From Variovorax ginsengisoli (lineage in GTDB: Bacteria; Pseudomonadota; Gammaproteobacteria; Burkholderiales; Burkholderiaceae_C): a DNA stretch of 64,000 nt. Below, one piece after another: positions 53,504 to 61,167 of the stretch. The stretch lies in NCBI RefSeq assembly GCF_006438845.1, contig NZ_RCZJ01000001.1:1170101-1234100 (forward strand). The letters are read 5' to 3'. Both the position numbers and the translations under genes were made by a program. The notes under the pieces were generated by a model, which saw only the letters and a program-made list of their open reading frames with translations, had not been told where the DNA came from and ran no database searches. The number at the start of each line of letters is the position of its first letter. Position 1 is the first letter of the stretch.

Positions 53504-53922
53504 TGAGGCAGGTCGGCCAGCAGGCCCTTCTCGCGCAGGATGGCGCTCGCGATGCCGAAGGCGTGGTTGGCCACCGGCACGCCGCAATAGATGGCCGACA
53601 TCATGATCACTTCCTTGATGTCGTCGGGCGTCAGGCGCGAGTCGGCCGGGCCGTCGAGCGCCGAGCGCACGTGCATCGCGAACTCCTCGTACGCATGCGT
53701 GCCGAGCATCATCGACAGCACCATGAACCGGCGCGTTTTGTCGCCCAGCGCGGGACGTCCCCAGATGTCGTTCCAGGCGTGGCGAGTGATGAGCTCCTGG
53801 AACTCCGCATTGAAAGTGGTGCGCTTCGCAAGCGACTGGTCGACCCAGGCGTCGCCCAGCACGCGGCGACGCTGCAGCAGGCCGTGTTCGTAGTCGGGGT
53901 GAGGTGTTTTCTCATCGCTCAT
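53500..53922 (-). CDS. pcaC: 4-carboxymuconolactone decarboxylase
   Basis: A 140-residue protein of full PcaC length. HPDYEHGLLQRRRVLGDAWVD at the N-terminus, FQELITRHAWNDIWGRPALG and CGVPVANHAFGIA near the end are PcaC features. It decarboxylates 4-carboxymuconolactone to 3-oxoadipate enol-lactone, the substrate of PcaD. Start overlaps the pcaB stop (ATGA) and its stop overlaps the MFS start. Confidence 0.95.
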   Translation of the reverse strand: MSDEKTPHPDYEHGLLQRRRVLGDAWVDQSLAKRTTFNAEFQELITRHAWNDIWGRPALGDKTRRFMVLSMMLGTHAYEEFAMHVRSALDGPADSRLTPDDIKEVIMMSAIYCGVPVANHAFGIASAILREKGLLADLPQ

Positions 53923-55154
53923 GGCGAACCGTCCTTGGTTGAAGAGACGGCGTTACGCACGCCGTCGAATCGGGTTTGCAAGTCTTGCGCCTGGCGGCGG
54001 GCCAGCGCGGCGGCAACTTGGGCGAATGCCGGGTCGAACCATTCGTCGGCGGCTTGGGCTGGCAGCTCGGCGCGCAGCCGGTCGATGTTGGCGCGCATGC
54101 GCACGGCATCGACGTTGAGCCCCGGCAGCGCCCCCGCGAGCGCATGGGCGCTGCCCTGCACCGTGAGCCACAGCTGCGGCCATTCGGCCAGCTCGGCTTG
54201 CCATGGCCCGAGCGCGCGCTGGTGCTGCTGCGGCATCGCAGAGAGCATTGCAGCGACATGCTGCGGCGCACGCTGCGCGGCGGCGAGTGCAACCATCGAG
54301 GCGACCGGGTTGCGCTTGTGCGGCATGGCCGACGAGCCACCGCGGCCGGGCTCCGCAGGCTCCGTGACTTCAGCGACCTCGTACTGGCCCAGCAGCGAGA
54401 TGTCGAGCGCGATCTTGCCCAGGCTGCCGGCCAACAGGCCGAGCTCGCAGCCGAGCGCCGTCCAGCTGTCGCGCTGGGTGTGCCAGGTGGCGCCCGGGTC
54501 GCGCAGCTGCAGCGCCGCGGCCAGGCGTGCGCGCACCTCGGCGCCCTGCCCCTTCATCTGCGCCAGCGTGCCGACCGCGCCGCCGAGCTGCAACTGCAGT
54601 GCCGCCTGCGCCGCGACCTGCAGGCGCTCGCGGCTGCGCACCAGCGGAGCGGCCCAGCCCGCGCACACCAGGCCGAAGCTGGTGACCGAGGCCGGCTGCA
54701 TCAGCGTGCGTGCCAGCATCGGCGTGGCCGCGTGCTGCCCGGCGTGACGCAGCAGCGCGGCGATGGCGGCGTCAACATCGGCCAGCAGCAGCGCCAACGC
54801 ATCGCGCGTGACCAGCACCATCGCCGTGTCGATCACGTCCTGGCTGGTCGCGCCGAGGTGCACGTGCGGCAACGCGTCGGGATGGCGCTGGCCGACGATG
54901 TCCTTCAACGCCTTCACGAGCGGGATCGCGAGGCTGCCGGCACGGCCGCTGTCGAGGCCGATCTGCACCGGATCGAACTCGGCCAGCCGGCAACAGTCGG
55001 CGATGGCGTCGGCCGCCTGCGCGGGGACGAGGCCCACGTCCGCCTGTGCGTGCGCCAAGCCGGCCTCGAAGCGCAGCATGGCGCCGATGACGGCCGGGCC
55101 GTCGAAGACCGTCCGCATCGCGGGGGTCGAGAGAAAGCTGTCGAAGATGCTCAT
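53919..55154 (-). CDS. pcaB: 3-carboxy-cis,cis-muconate cycloisomerase
   Basis: A 411-residue fumarase/aspartase-superfamily enzyme. SAMPHKRNPVAS near residue 280 is the superfamily signature, with HVHLGATSQDVIDTAMVL near residue 99. It forms 4-carboxymuconolactone from 3-carboxymuconate. It is somewhat shorter than the roughly 450-residue Pseudomonas form. ATG at 55152-55154 is chosen over one 13 codons upstream. It begins 22 bp after the rhomboid gene and overlaps pcaC. Confidence 0.95.
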   Translation of the reverse strand: MSIFDSFLSTPAMRTVFDGPAVIGAMLRFEAGLAHAQADVGLVPAQAADAIADCCRLAEFDPVQIGLDSGRAGSLAIPLVKALKDIVGQRHPDALPHVHLGATSQDVIDTAMVLVTRDALALLLADVDAAIAALLRHAGQHAATPMLARTLMQPASVTSFGLVCAGWAAPLVRSRERLQVAAQAALQLQLGGAVGTLAQMKGQGAEVRARLAAALQLRDPGATWHTQRDSWTALGCELGLLAGSLGKIALDISLLGQYEVAEVTEPAEPGRGGSSAMPHKRNPVASMVALAAAQRAPQHVAAMLSAMPQQHQRALGPWQAELAEWPQLWLTVQGSAHALAGALPGLNVDAVRMRANIDRLRAELPAQAADEWFDPAFAQVAAALARRQAQDLQTRFDGVRNAVSSTKDGSP

Positions 55155-55176
55155 GAAGATGCCCTGGGCCCGGTGG

Positions 55177-55770
55177 TCAGCGGCGGCGCCCAAACGGCAG
55201 CTGGCCGCGCCAATAGCGCAGCGTCAGCCATCCGCCGAGGATGCCGCCCAGGTGCGCGAAGTGCGCCACGCCGCTCATGCTGCCCGTCACGCCGAGGAAC
55301 AGCTCGATCACGCCGTAGATCACGACGAAGAGCCAGGCCGGCATCGGGATCGGCGGGATCAGCGGCACGATGCGGCGGTGCGGGAACAGCATCGCGAAGC
55401 CGACCAGCAGACCGAACAGACCGCCCGACGCCCCCACCGTGGGGTTCGGGCTGCCGCTCCATGCGGCCACCATCAGCTGCGTGAGCGCAGCCACCAGCAC
55501 GCTCACGAAATAGAAAACCAGCAGGCGCTTCGAACCCCACACGCGCTCGAGCTCGGCACCGAACATGAAGAGGCCGAACATGTTGAACACAAGGTGCGAC
55601 ATGCCGCCGTGCAGAAAGGCGTAGGTGATCAGCTGCCAGGGCATGAAGCCGCCCGAGCCGACGGGCCACAGCGCGAAGAGCGCCAGGCCGTCGACCCCGA
55701 GGGACTGCATCAGGAACACGACCACGCAACTGAGGATCAGTGCCTGGGTGGCGGGCGGCATGGAAAACAT
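55177..55770 (-). CDS. Rhomboid family intramembrane serine protease
   Basis: A 197-residue protein with six predicted spans. ITYAFLHGGMSHLVFNMFGLFMFG holds the loop histidine and HxxxN; NPTVGASGGLFGLLVG holds the catalytic serine (GASG) and HFAHLGGILGGW the catalytic histidine. It cleaves membrane proteins within or near the bilayer; targets are unknown. ATG at 55770 is used; a nearby second Met is possible. It lies between an MFS transporter and pcaB in one strand run, with no known link to aromatic catabolism. Confidence 0.9.
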   Translation of the reverse strand: MFSMPPATQALILSCVVVFLMQSLGVDGLALFALWPVGSGGFMPWQLITYAFLHGGMSHLVFNMFGLFMFGAELERVWGSKRLLVFYFVSVLVAALTQLMVAAWSGSPNPTVGASGGLFGLLVGFAMLFPHRRIVPLIPPIPMPAWLFVVIYGVIELFLGVTGSMSGVAHFAHLGGILGGWLTLRYWRGQLPFGRRR

Positions 55771-55819
55771 CAGCGCTCCGTTTCTGGACGAAAAGATTGA
55801 GAAGAATGCACGGTGCGAC

Positions 55820-57022
55820 TCAGGTCGCGGCGCCGGGTTCCAGGGCGGCCTCGGCCCGAAGCATGCGCCAGGCGCACAGCGTGCCAAGCGCCGCCAGCGC
55901 CGTTGCGGCGACATACATCGCCACGAAGCCGAAGCGACTGGCGAGCGCGCCGCCTGCCAGCACGCCGGCGACGCCCCCGATACCGTAGCCGACCACGGTG
56001 AAGATCGCCTGGCCGCGACCCCGCAGGCGGTCGGGGAAATGGCGCGTGATGAGCGCGATGCAGGTCGTGTGGTGGGCCGCGAAGCTCAGGCCATGCAGCA
56101 ATTGCGCGAACATCACGGCCGCCAGCCATTGGCCCGCCACGCCGGTCATCGCCATGCGCACCACGGCGATGGCGCTGCACAGCAGCAGCCAATGCGACAT
56201 CGTCAGCCGGCCGATGAAGCGGCCCTGCACGAAGAACCAGGCCACCTCGGTCACGATCGACAGCGCCCAGAGCGCGCCGATCATTCCCTTGCCGTAACCC
56301 AGCGCGTCGAGGTAGAGCGACAGGAAGCCGTAGATCGAAAAGTGCGACGTGACATGCAGGCACAGCGACAGCAAGAACCAACGCACCACCGGCTGGCGCA
56401 ACACCGGCAGCACGGGCACGCGGTCCGTGGCGTGCTCGGCGCGCGGCTCGCGCACGTCGGGCAGGCGCCACGCCGCCAGCAGGACCAAGGCGAGCGTGAC
56501 TGCCGCCCAGGCCGGAAAGTGGGCCATGCCGAAGCGATCGAACCACTCGCCGGCGACGGACACCGTCACCAGGAAACCCGCCGAGCCCCACAGACGGATG
56601 CGACCGTAGCGGCCCCAGTCGCCGGCCACGAGGTGCGCCATTGCGGCTTCGGTCAGTCCCATCATCGAGCTGGTGTGCGTGAACAGCAGCAGCAGCACGA
56701 GCGCGATCCACCAGGGGCCGCCCGGCACCCAGAGCCCGAACGACACGGCCAGCGCGATCGCTGCACTGATGCGCAGCAGCCGGACGCGCTCGCCGGTGTG
56801 GTCGCTCAGTGCACCCCAGGCATAAGGTGCGAAAACGCGCGTGAAAGATTGCACGGCCGCGAGCAGGCTGATTGTCAGGATCGGCAGGCCCTGGTCCTTG
56901 AGCCACAGCGGCAGGTACGGGTTGAAGAAGCCGATGTGCGCAAAGTAGCTGGCCGACAACGCGGCAAAGGCAAGCAGGTGATTGCGCCCTGCCGCCGGCG
57001 CGGTTGGCGGCGTGGCCGCCAC
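55820..57022 (-). CDS. MFS transporter, HcaT/phenylpropionate-nucleoside permease type
   Basis: A 400-residue 12-span transporter of the MFS_1-like (LacY/HcaT) group. YFAHIGFFNPYLPLWLKDQG near the N-terminus, WGALSDHTGERVRLL, and YGRIRLWGSAGFL around residue 140 match 3-phenylpropionate transporters. It may import an aromatic acid, consistent with pca genes downstream. The start is GTG at 57020-57022, overlapping the aroC stop (TAGTG) by one base. Confidence 0.85.
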   Translation of the reverse strand: MAATPPTAPAAGRNHLLAFAALSASYFAHIGFFNPYLPLWLKDQGLPILTISLLAAVQSFTRVFAPYAWGALSDHTGERVRLLRISAAIALAVSFGLWVPGGPWWIALVLLLLFTHTSSMMGLTEAAMAHLVAGDWGRYGRIRLWGSAGFLVTVSVAGEWFDRFGMAHFPAWAAVTLALVLLAAWRLPDVREPRAEHATDRVPVLPVLRQPVVRWFLLSLCLHVTSHFSIYGFLSLYLDALGYGKGMIGALWALSIVTEVAWFFVQGRFIGRLTMSHWLLLCSAIAVVRMAMTGVAGQWLAAVMFAQLLHGLSFAAHHTTCIALITRHFPDRLRGRGQAIFTVVGYGIGGVAGVLAGGALASRFGFVAMYVAATALAALGTLCAWRMLRAEAALEPGAAT

Positions 57023-58122
57023 TACAGAAAAGAAGCCTGCAGCGGAGCGGCTTCGACCGGTGCCGTGTCGCCGTTCTGTGCGCGCTGCCGCAGCGCGTGC
57101 TCGATCACCACCAGCGCCAGCATCGCCTCGGCGATCGGCGTGGCGCGGATGCCCACGCAGGGATCGTGGCGGCCCTTGGTCACCACTTCGACCGGTTGGT
57201 TGTTGACGTCGATCGACTGGCGCGGGCTGACGATCGAACTGGTCGGCTTGATGGCGATGCTCACCTCCAGGTCCTGGCCGGTGCTGATGCCGCCGAGCAC
57301 ACCGCCCGCGTTGTTGGTCTCGAAGCCGTTGGGCGTGATCGAGTCGCCGTGCGTGGTGCCGCGCTGCGTCACGCTGGCGAAGCCCGCGCCGATCTCGACG
57401 CCCTTGACCGCATTGATGCCCATCATCGCGAACGCGATCTCGGCGTCGAGCTTGTCGAACAGCGGTTCGCCGAGCCCGACCGGCACGTTCGATGCGGTGA
57501 CGCGGATGCGTGCGCCGCACGAATCGCCGGCCTTGCGCAGCGCGTCCATGTAGGCCTCGAGGTTCGCCACGTCCGCCACCGGCGCGAAGAAGGGGTTGTG
57601 CGGCACGTGCGACCAGTCCTCGAAAGGAATGACAACCTCGCCGATCTGCGTCATGCAGCCGCGGAACACGGTGCCGTACTTTTCGTGGAGCCACTTCTTG
57701 GCCACCGCGCCGGCCGCCACCATCGGCGCGGTCAGCCGGGCGGACGAGCGCCCGCCACCGCGCGGGTCGCGAATGCCGTATTTCTTCCAGTAGGTGAAGT
57801 CGGCATGGCCGGGGCGGAACTGCTGGGCGATGTTGCCGTAGTCCTTGCTGCGCTGGTCGGTGTTCTGGATCAGGAGCGCAATCGGTGTGCCGGTGGTCTT
57901 GCCCTCGTACACCCCGGAAAGGATCTGCACCGCGTCGGGCTCGTTGCGCTGGGTGACGTGGCGGCTCGTGCCGGGGCGGCGGCGGTCGAGGTCGCCTTGG
58001 ATGTCGGCCTCGCTCAGAGCCATGCCCGGTGGGCAGCCGTCGATGACGCAGCCGATCGCCGGGCCGTGCGACTCTCCGAAGTTGGTGACTGCGAAGAGAT
58101 TGCCGAAAGTGTTGCCGCTCAT
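57022..58122 (-). CDS. aroC: Chorismate synthase
   Basis: A 366-residue enzyme of normal length that converts 5-enolpyruvylshikimate-3-phosphate to chorismate with reduced [27 protein letters not shown]-equivalent [21 protein letters not shown] and [15 protein letters not shown] are the three family signatures. The stop overlaps the GTG of the MFS gene by one base. Thus an aromatic biosynthesis gene leads into a transport and degradation cluster. Confidence 0.98.
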   Translation of the reverse strand: MSGNTFGNLFAVTNFGESHGPAIGCVIDGCPPGMALSEADIQGDLDRRRPGTSRHVTQRNEPDAVQILSGVYEGKTTGTPIALLIQNTDQRSKDYGNIAQQFRPGHADFTYWKKYGIRDPRGGGRSSARLTAPMVAAGAVAKKWLHEKYGTVFRGCMTQIGEVVIPFEDWSHVPHNPFFAPVADVANLEAYMDALRKAGDSCGARIRVTASNVPVGLGEPLFDKLDAEIAFAMMGINAVKGVEIGAGFASVTQRGTTHGDSITPNGFETNNAGGVLGGISTGQDLEVSIAIKPTSSIVSPRQSIDVNNQPVEVVTKGRHDPCVGIRATPIAEAMLALVVIEHALRQRAQNGDTAPVEAAPLQASFL

Positions 58123-58192
58123 GGGGCCGGATTATCCCCACAACGGCACTGGCGTGCCCCCTGCGGAGACCGAAGATCGACGACCTCGGGCC

Positions 58193-58384
58193 TCAGTCGA
58201 CCTTCGTGCGCGCGTCCAGCCGCTGAATCAGTTCGCCGATCTGAAGGTCGATGGCGAACAGCCGCTCGTTCAGGATGGCCGTCTGCAGCCGCAGCGCTTC
58301 GACCACCGCCCGCGTCTGCGGATCGGGAGCGGTGTCGACCAGGACCGACAGCTCGTGAAGCTTCTTGCGCAGTTCGTTGCTCAT
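58193..58384 (-). CDS. Small conserved-looking protein of unknown function
   Basis: A 63-residue protein, mostly helical by composition: LRKKLHELSVLVDTAPDPQT, then an amphipathic heptad-like run (VVEALRLQTAILNERLFAID) and a final IGELIQRLDARTK. GGAGG precedes the ATG at good spacing. I do not recognise a family. A short coiled-coil or dimerising helix is plausible. It lies between the M16 peptidase and aroC on the same strand. Confidence 0.65.
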   Translation of the reverse strand: MSNELRKKLHELSVLVDTAPDPQTRAVVEALRLQTAILNERLFAIDLQIGELIQRLDARTKVD

Positions 58385-58464
58385 CGCGATTCCTCCGTGG
58401 GTTGGCGACAGTATGGCGGGGGCCGAAAGGCCCGCGCCGACATCACGAAATTCGAAGCAGGCCG

Positions 58465-59760
58465 CTAACCGGCAACCCGGGGCAACCGTGCCGCCAACTG
58501 CCGGGCGGCTTTCGCGTTGACGCCTTTGCCCGTCATCGCGAGCGCAGGCGGGTTGTCGAGCATCCGCGCGAAGACCATGCGCACCTCTTCCGAAGTGATG
58601 GCATCGATCAGTGCGATCGCATCGTCCAAGGGCGTCACGGTGCCGCTGGCAAAAAGCTCTTCGACCGCCTGCTCCATCGTTGCGTAGGTCCGTTCCGCCG
58701 ACCGCACGCGCGAAACCGTCAACTGGTTCTTGGCGCGCTCCAGGTGGATGGGATCGATCGCTGCGGCCTGCGCGCGCAACAATTCGCCCGTGGCCGCGAC
58801 CAACGCGTCGAGCTTGTCCGGGGTGGTGACCGCATGCACGACGAGGTTGGCCCAGGCGTCGCCACTGTCGATCGTGGCATGGGCTGTGTAGGCCAGGCCC
58901 AGCTGCTCTCTGACCACGTCGACCAGCGGCGCCGACATCCCGCCTCCGAAGAGATTCGCCGCCAAGGCGGCGGCAAGGCGCCAGCGCTGCTGCGAGATCT
59001 CCTCGGGCCGTGCGGGCGCAACCGGGTAGGCGATGTTCAGGAAAACCTGCGACACCTGCGTGAAGCGTTTGACCACTGCATGACCGACATATGCGGCGGC
59101 CGGCGGGACACGCGACGCGGCGAGGTCGGCGGAACACGGCATCGACGAGAACAGCTTCGTCGCGAGCGTCACCCAGGCCTCAACGTCGAAGTTGCCGGCC
59201 GCAACCACCACGGCCTTCTCGGCGATGTAGTGCGAGCGCACGTGGTCGACGAGATCCTGCCGGGTGAAGCCCTCGATGTTCTCGACGGTACCGATGATGG
59301 GCATGCCCATCGGGTCCTCGCCCCAGACCGCGCGGTCGAGCAACTCGTTGGCGCTGTCCTCCGGATCTTCCTCGTACTCGATGGCCTCCTGGCGAATCAC
59401 GTCGAGCTCGCGCTGCAGTTCGGCTTCCGGAAACGTGCTGTTCAGGACGATGTCGGCCGTCATGCGCGTCAGTTGTTCGGCGTGCCGGCCCAGCCCGGTC
59501 ATGAAGTACGCCGTGGTGTCCTTGCCAGTGAACGCATTGACATCGGCACCCAGGCGTTCCGCGTCGAGGTTGATGGCTTGCACGGAGCGCGTGGTGGTCC
59601 CCTTGAACGCCATGTGCTCCAGCACGTGGCTGATGCCGTTGTTGGCGGGTGTCTCGTCGCGCGAGCCCACGCGCAGGAACACCCCCACGCTGGCGCTCTG
59701 CACATGGGGCATCGGAATGGCAAGCAGCCTTGCCCCGTTGGGAAGGGTATGAAGAACCAT
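58465..59760 (-). CDS. M16 family zinc metallopeptidase
   Basis: A 431-residue M16 peptidase with the inverted zinc motif HxxEH (His45, Glu48, His49 in SHVLEHMAF) and the distal glutamate in AIEYEEDPEDSANEL. The second, inactive M16 domain is present (VSQVFLNIAYPVAP onward, ERTYATMEQAVEELFASG). This is the typical length of mitochondrial-processing-peptidase-like bacterial proteases. No signal peptide is seen, so it is probably cytoplasmic. It starts 3 bp after a small XRE regulator gene, so the two are one transcript. Confidence 0.93.
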   Translation of the reverse strand: MVLHTLPNGARLLAIPMPHVQSASVGVFLRVGSRDETPANNGISHVLEHMAFKGTTTRSVQAINLDAERLGADVNAFTGKDTTAYFMTGLGRHAEQLTRMTADIVLNSTFPEAELQRELDVIRQEAIEYEEDPEDSANELLDRAVWGEDPMGMPIIGTVENIEGFTRQDLVDHVRSHYIAEKAVVVAAGNFDVEAWVTLATKLFSSMPCSADLAASRVPPAAAYVGHAVVKRFTQVSQVFLNIAYPVAPARPEEISQQRWRLAAALAANLFGGGMSAPLVDVVREQLGLAYTAHATIDSGDAWANLVVHAVTTPDKLDALVAATGELLRAQAAAIDPIHLERAKNQLTVSRVRSAERTYATMEQAVEELFASGTVTPLDDAIALIDAITSEEVRMVFARMLDNPPALAMTGKGVNAKAARQLAARLPRVAG

Positions 59761-59763
59761 GGC

Positions 59764-60021
59764 TCACCCGCCTTCGGGTTGCTGCAGCCTGACGCCGATG
59801 CCGTAGAGCGCCAACAGGCCCAGCACGTGCCCGATGGCGACGCCAGGCTCGCCTGCTTCGATCCGGCCGATGGTCTGCACATGCACGCCCAGGCGCGCTG
59901 CTGCCGCGGTCTGCCCCTCGCCGGCAGTCGACCGGGCGGCCCTTGCCGCAGCCCCCAGTTCACGGATGGCGTGCAACGCGTCGTCGCCGATGTCTGCCGA
60001 AATGCGCTTGCCTTGAGTCAT
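59764..60021 (-). CDS. XRE-family (HipB-like) transcriptional regulator
   Basis: An 85-residue DNA-binding protein. AAAARLGVHVQTIGRIEAGE (about residues 39-58) is the helix-turn-helix, followed by the PGVAIGHVLGLLALYGIGVRL tail typical of HipB-like regulators next to hipA kinases. No hipA is present; the partner position is held by the M16 peptidase. It probably represses its own operon. The ATG at 60019-60021 gives the only plausible start. Confidence 0.85.
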   Translation of the reverse strand: MTQGKRISADIGDDALHAIRELGAAARAARSTAGEGQTAAAARLGVHVQTIGRIEAGEPGVAIGHVLGLLALYGIGVRLQQPEGG

Positions 60022-60118
60022 GGCTCGGATTGTCGCTGCGCCCGCGACGCGGCTCTGTTACGCAATGAAGGTGCGGTCCATGTCGACCGCGCATCGACGC
60101 GGCAGCGCGCTCGGGGAA

Positions 60119-61081
60119 CTACAAAGCCAGCCGTTGGCGTGCCGCTTGGTATTCGCGCTTGAGCTTCTCGACGAAGACGGCGGTGCTGGTGACTTCAGTG
60201 ATCGCACTGATGCCCTGGCCTGAGCCCCAGATGTCTTTCCAGGCCTTGGCCTTGCTGCCGTCGCCGCTGGCGAAGTTCATGGTTTTCAGGTCGCCTTCGG
60301 GAAGGTTCGTGGGGTCCATGCCCGCCGCGACGATCGACGGTGCCAGGTAGTTGCCGTGCACGCCGGTGAAGAGGTTCGAGTACACGATGTCGTCCGAGCT
60401 GCCATCCACGATGGCCTGCTTGTAGTCGTCGCTGGCGCGCGCTTCCTCGGTCGCGATGAAGGCCGTGCCGATGTAGGCGAAGTCGGCACCCATGGCCTGT
60501 GCGGCGAGCACCGCGTCGCCGCTGGCGATCGAGCCGGACAACGCGATGGGGCCATCGAACCACTGGCGGATCTCCTGGATCAGCGCAAACGGGCTTTTGA
60601 CGCCCGCATGGCCGCCGGCACCGGCGGCCACCGCGATCAGGCCGTCGGCGCCCTTCTCGATCGCCTTGCGTGCGAACTTGTCGTTGATGATGTCGTGCAG
60701 CGTCACGCCGCCGTAGCTGTGCACCGCGTCGTTCACGTCCACGCGCGCGCCGAGCGAGGTGATGACGATCGGCACCTTGTACTTGACGACCATTTCCATG
60801 TCGTGCTCGAGCCGGTCGTTGCTCTTGTGCACGATCTGGTTGATGGCGAAAGGCGCGGCCGGCTTGTCCGGGTTGGCATTGTTGTAGGCCGCGAGTTCTT
60901 CGGTGATCTCGATCAGCCACTCTTCCAGCTGCGCCGCCGGCCGGGCATTGAGCGCCGGCATCGAGCCCACCACGCCCGCCTTGCATTGGGCGATCACCAG
61001 CTTCGGGTTGCTGATGATGAAAAGCGGCGAGCCGATGATGGGCAGCGGCAGGTTCGCGAGCACGGGGGGCAGCTTGGACAT
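60119..61081 (-). CDS. NAD(P)H-dependent flavin oxidoreductase / nitronate monooxygenase family
   Basis: A 320-residue TIM-barrel FMN protein. LPIIGSPLFIISNPKLV at the N-terminus, AVAAGAGGHAG near residue 152 and GADFAYIGTAFIATEEA near residue 199 are the FMN- and substrate-site signatures. The group oxidises nitronates or acts as NADH:quinone/flavin reductase. A minus-strand TATAAA box and GGAGA lie upstream of the ATG at 61081. It is 86 bp from the acyl-CoA dehydrogenase gene. Confidence 0.9.
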   Translation of the reverse strand: MSKLPPVLANLPLPIIGSPLFIISNPKLVIAQCKAGVVGSMPALNARPAAQLEEWLIEITEELAAYNNANPDKPAAPFAINQIVHKSNDRLEHDMEMVVKYKVPIVITSLGARVDVNDAVHSYGGVTLHDIINDKFARKAIEKGADGLIAVAAGAGGHAGVKSPFALIQEIRQWFDGPIALSGSIASGDAVLAAQAMGADFAYIGTAFIATEEARASDDYKQAIVDGSSDDIVYSNLFTGVHGNYLAPSIVAAGMDPTNLPEGDLKTMNFASGDGSKAKAWKDIWGSGQGISAITEVTSTAVFVEKLKREYQAARQRLAL

Positions 61082-61167
61082 GAAATCTCCGAAATCTTGT
61101 TCGAGTCGGTTTTATAAGAACGCGCGCCTCGCCTGCGTCGTGTGAGCGACAGCGCGGCGAGGGACGA

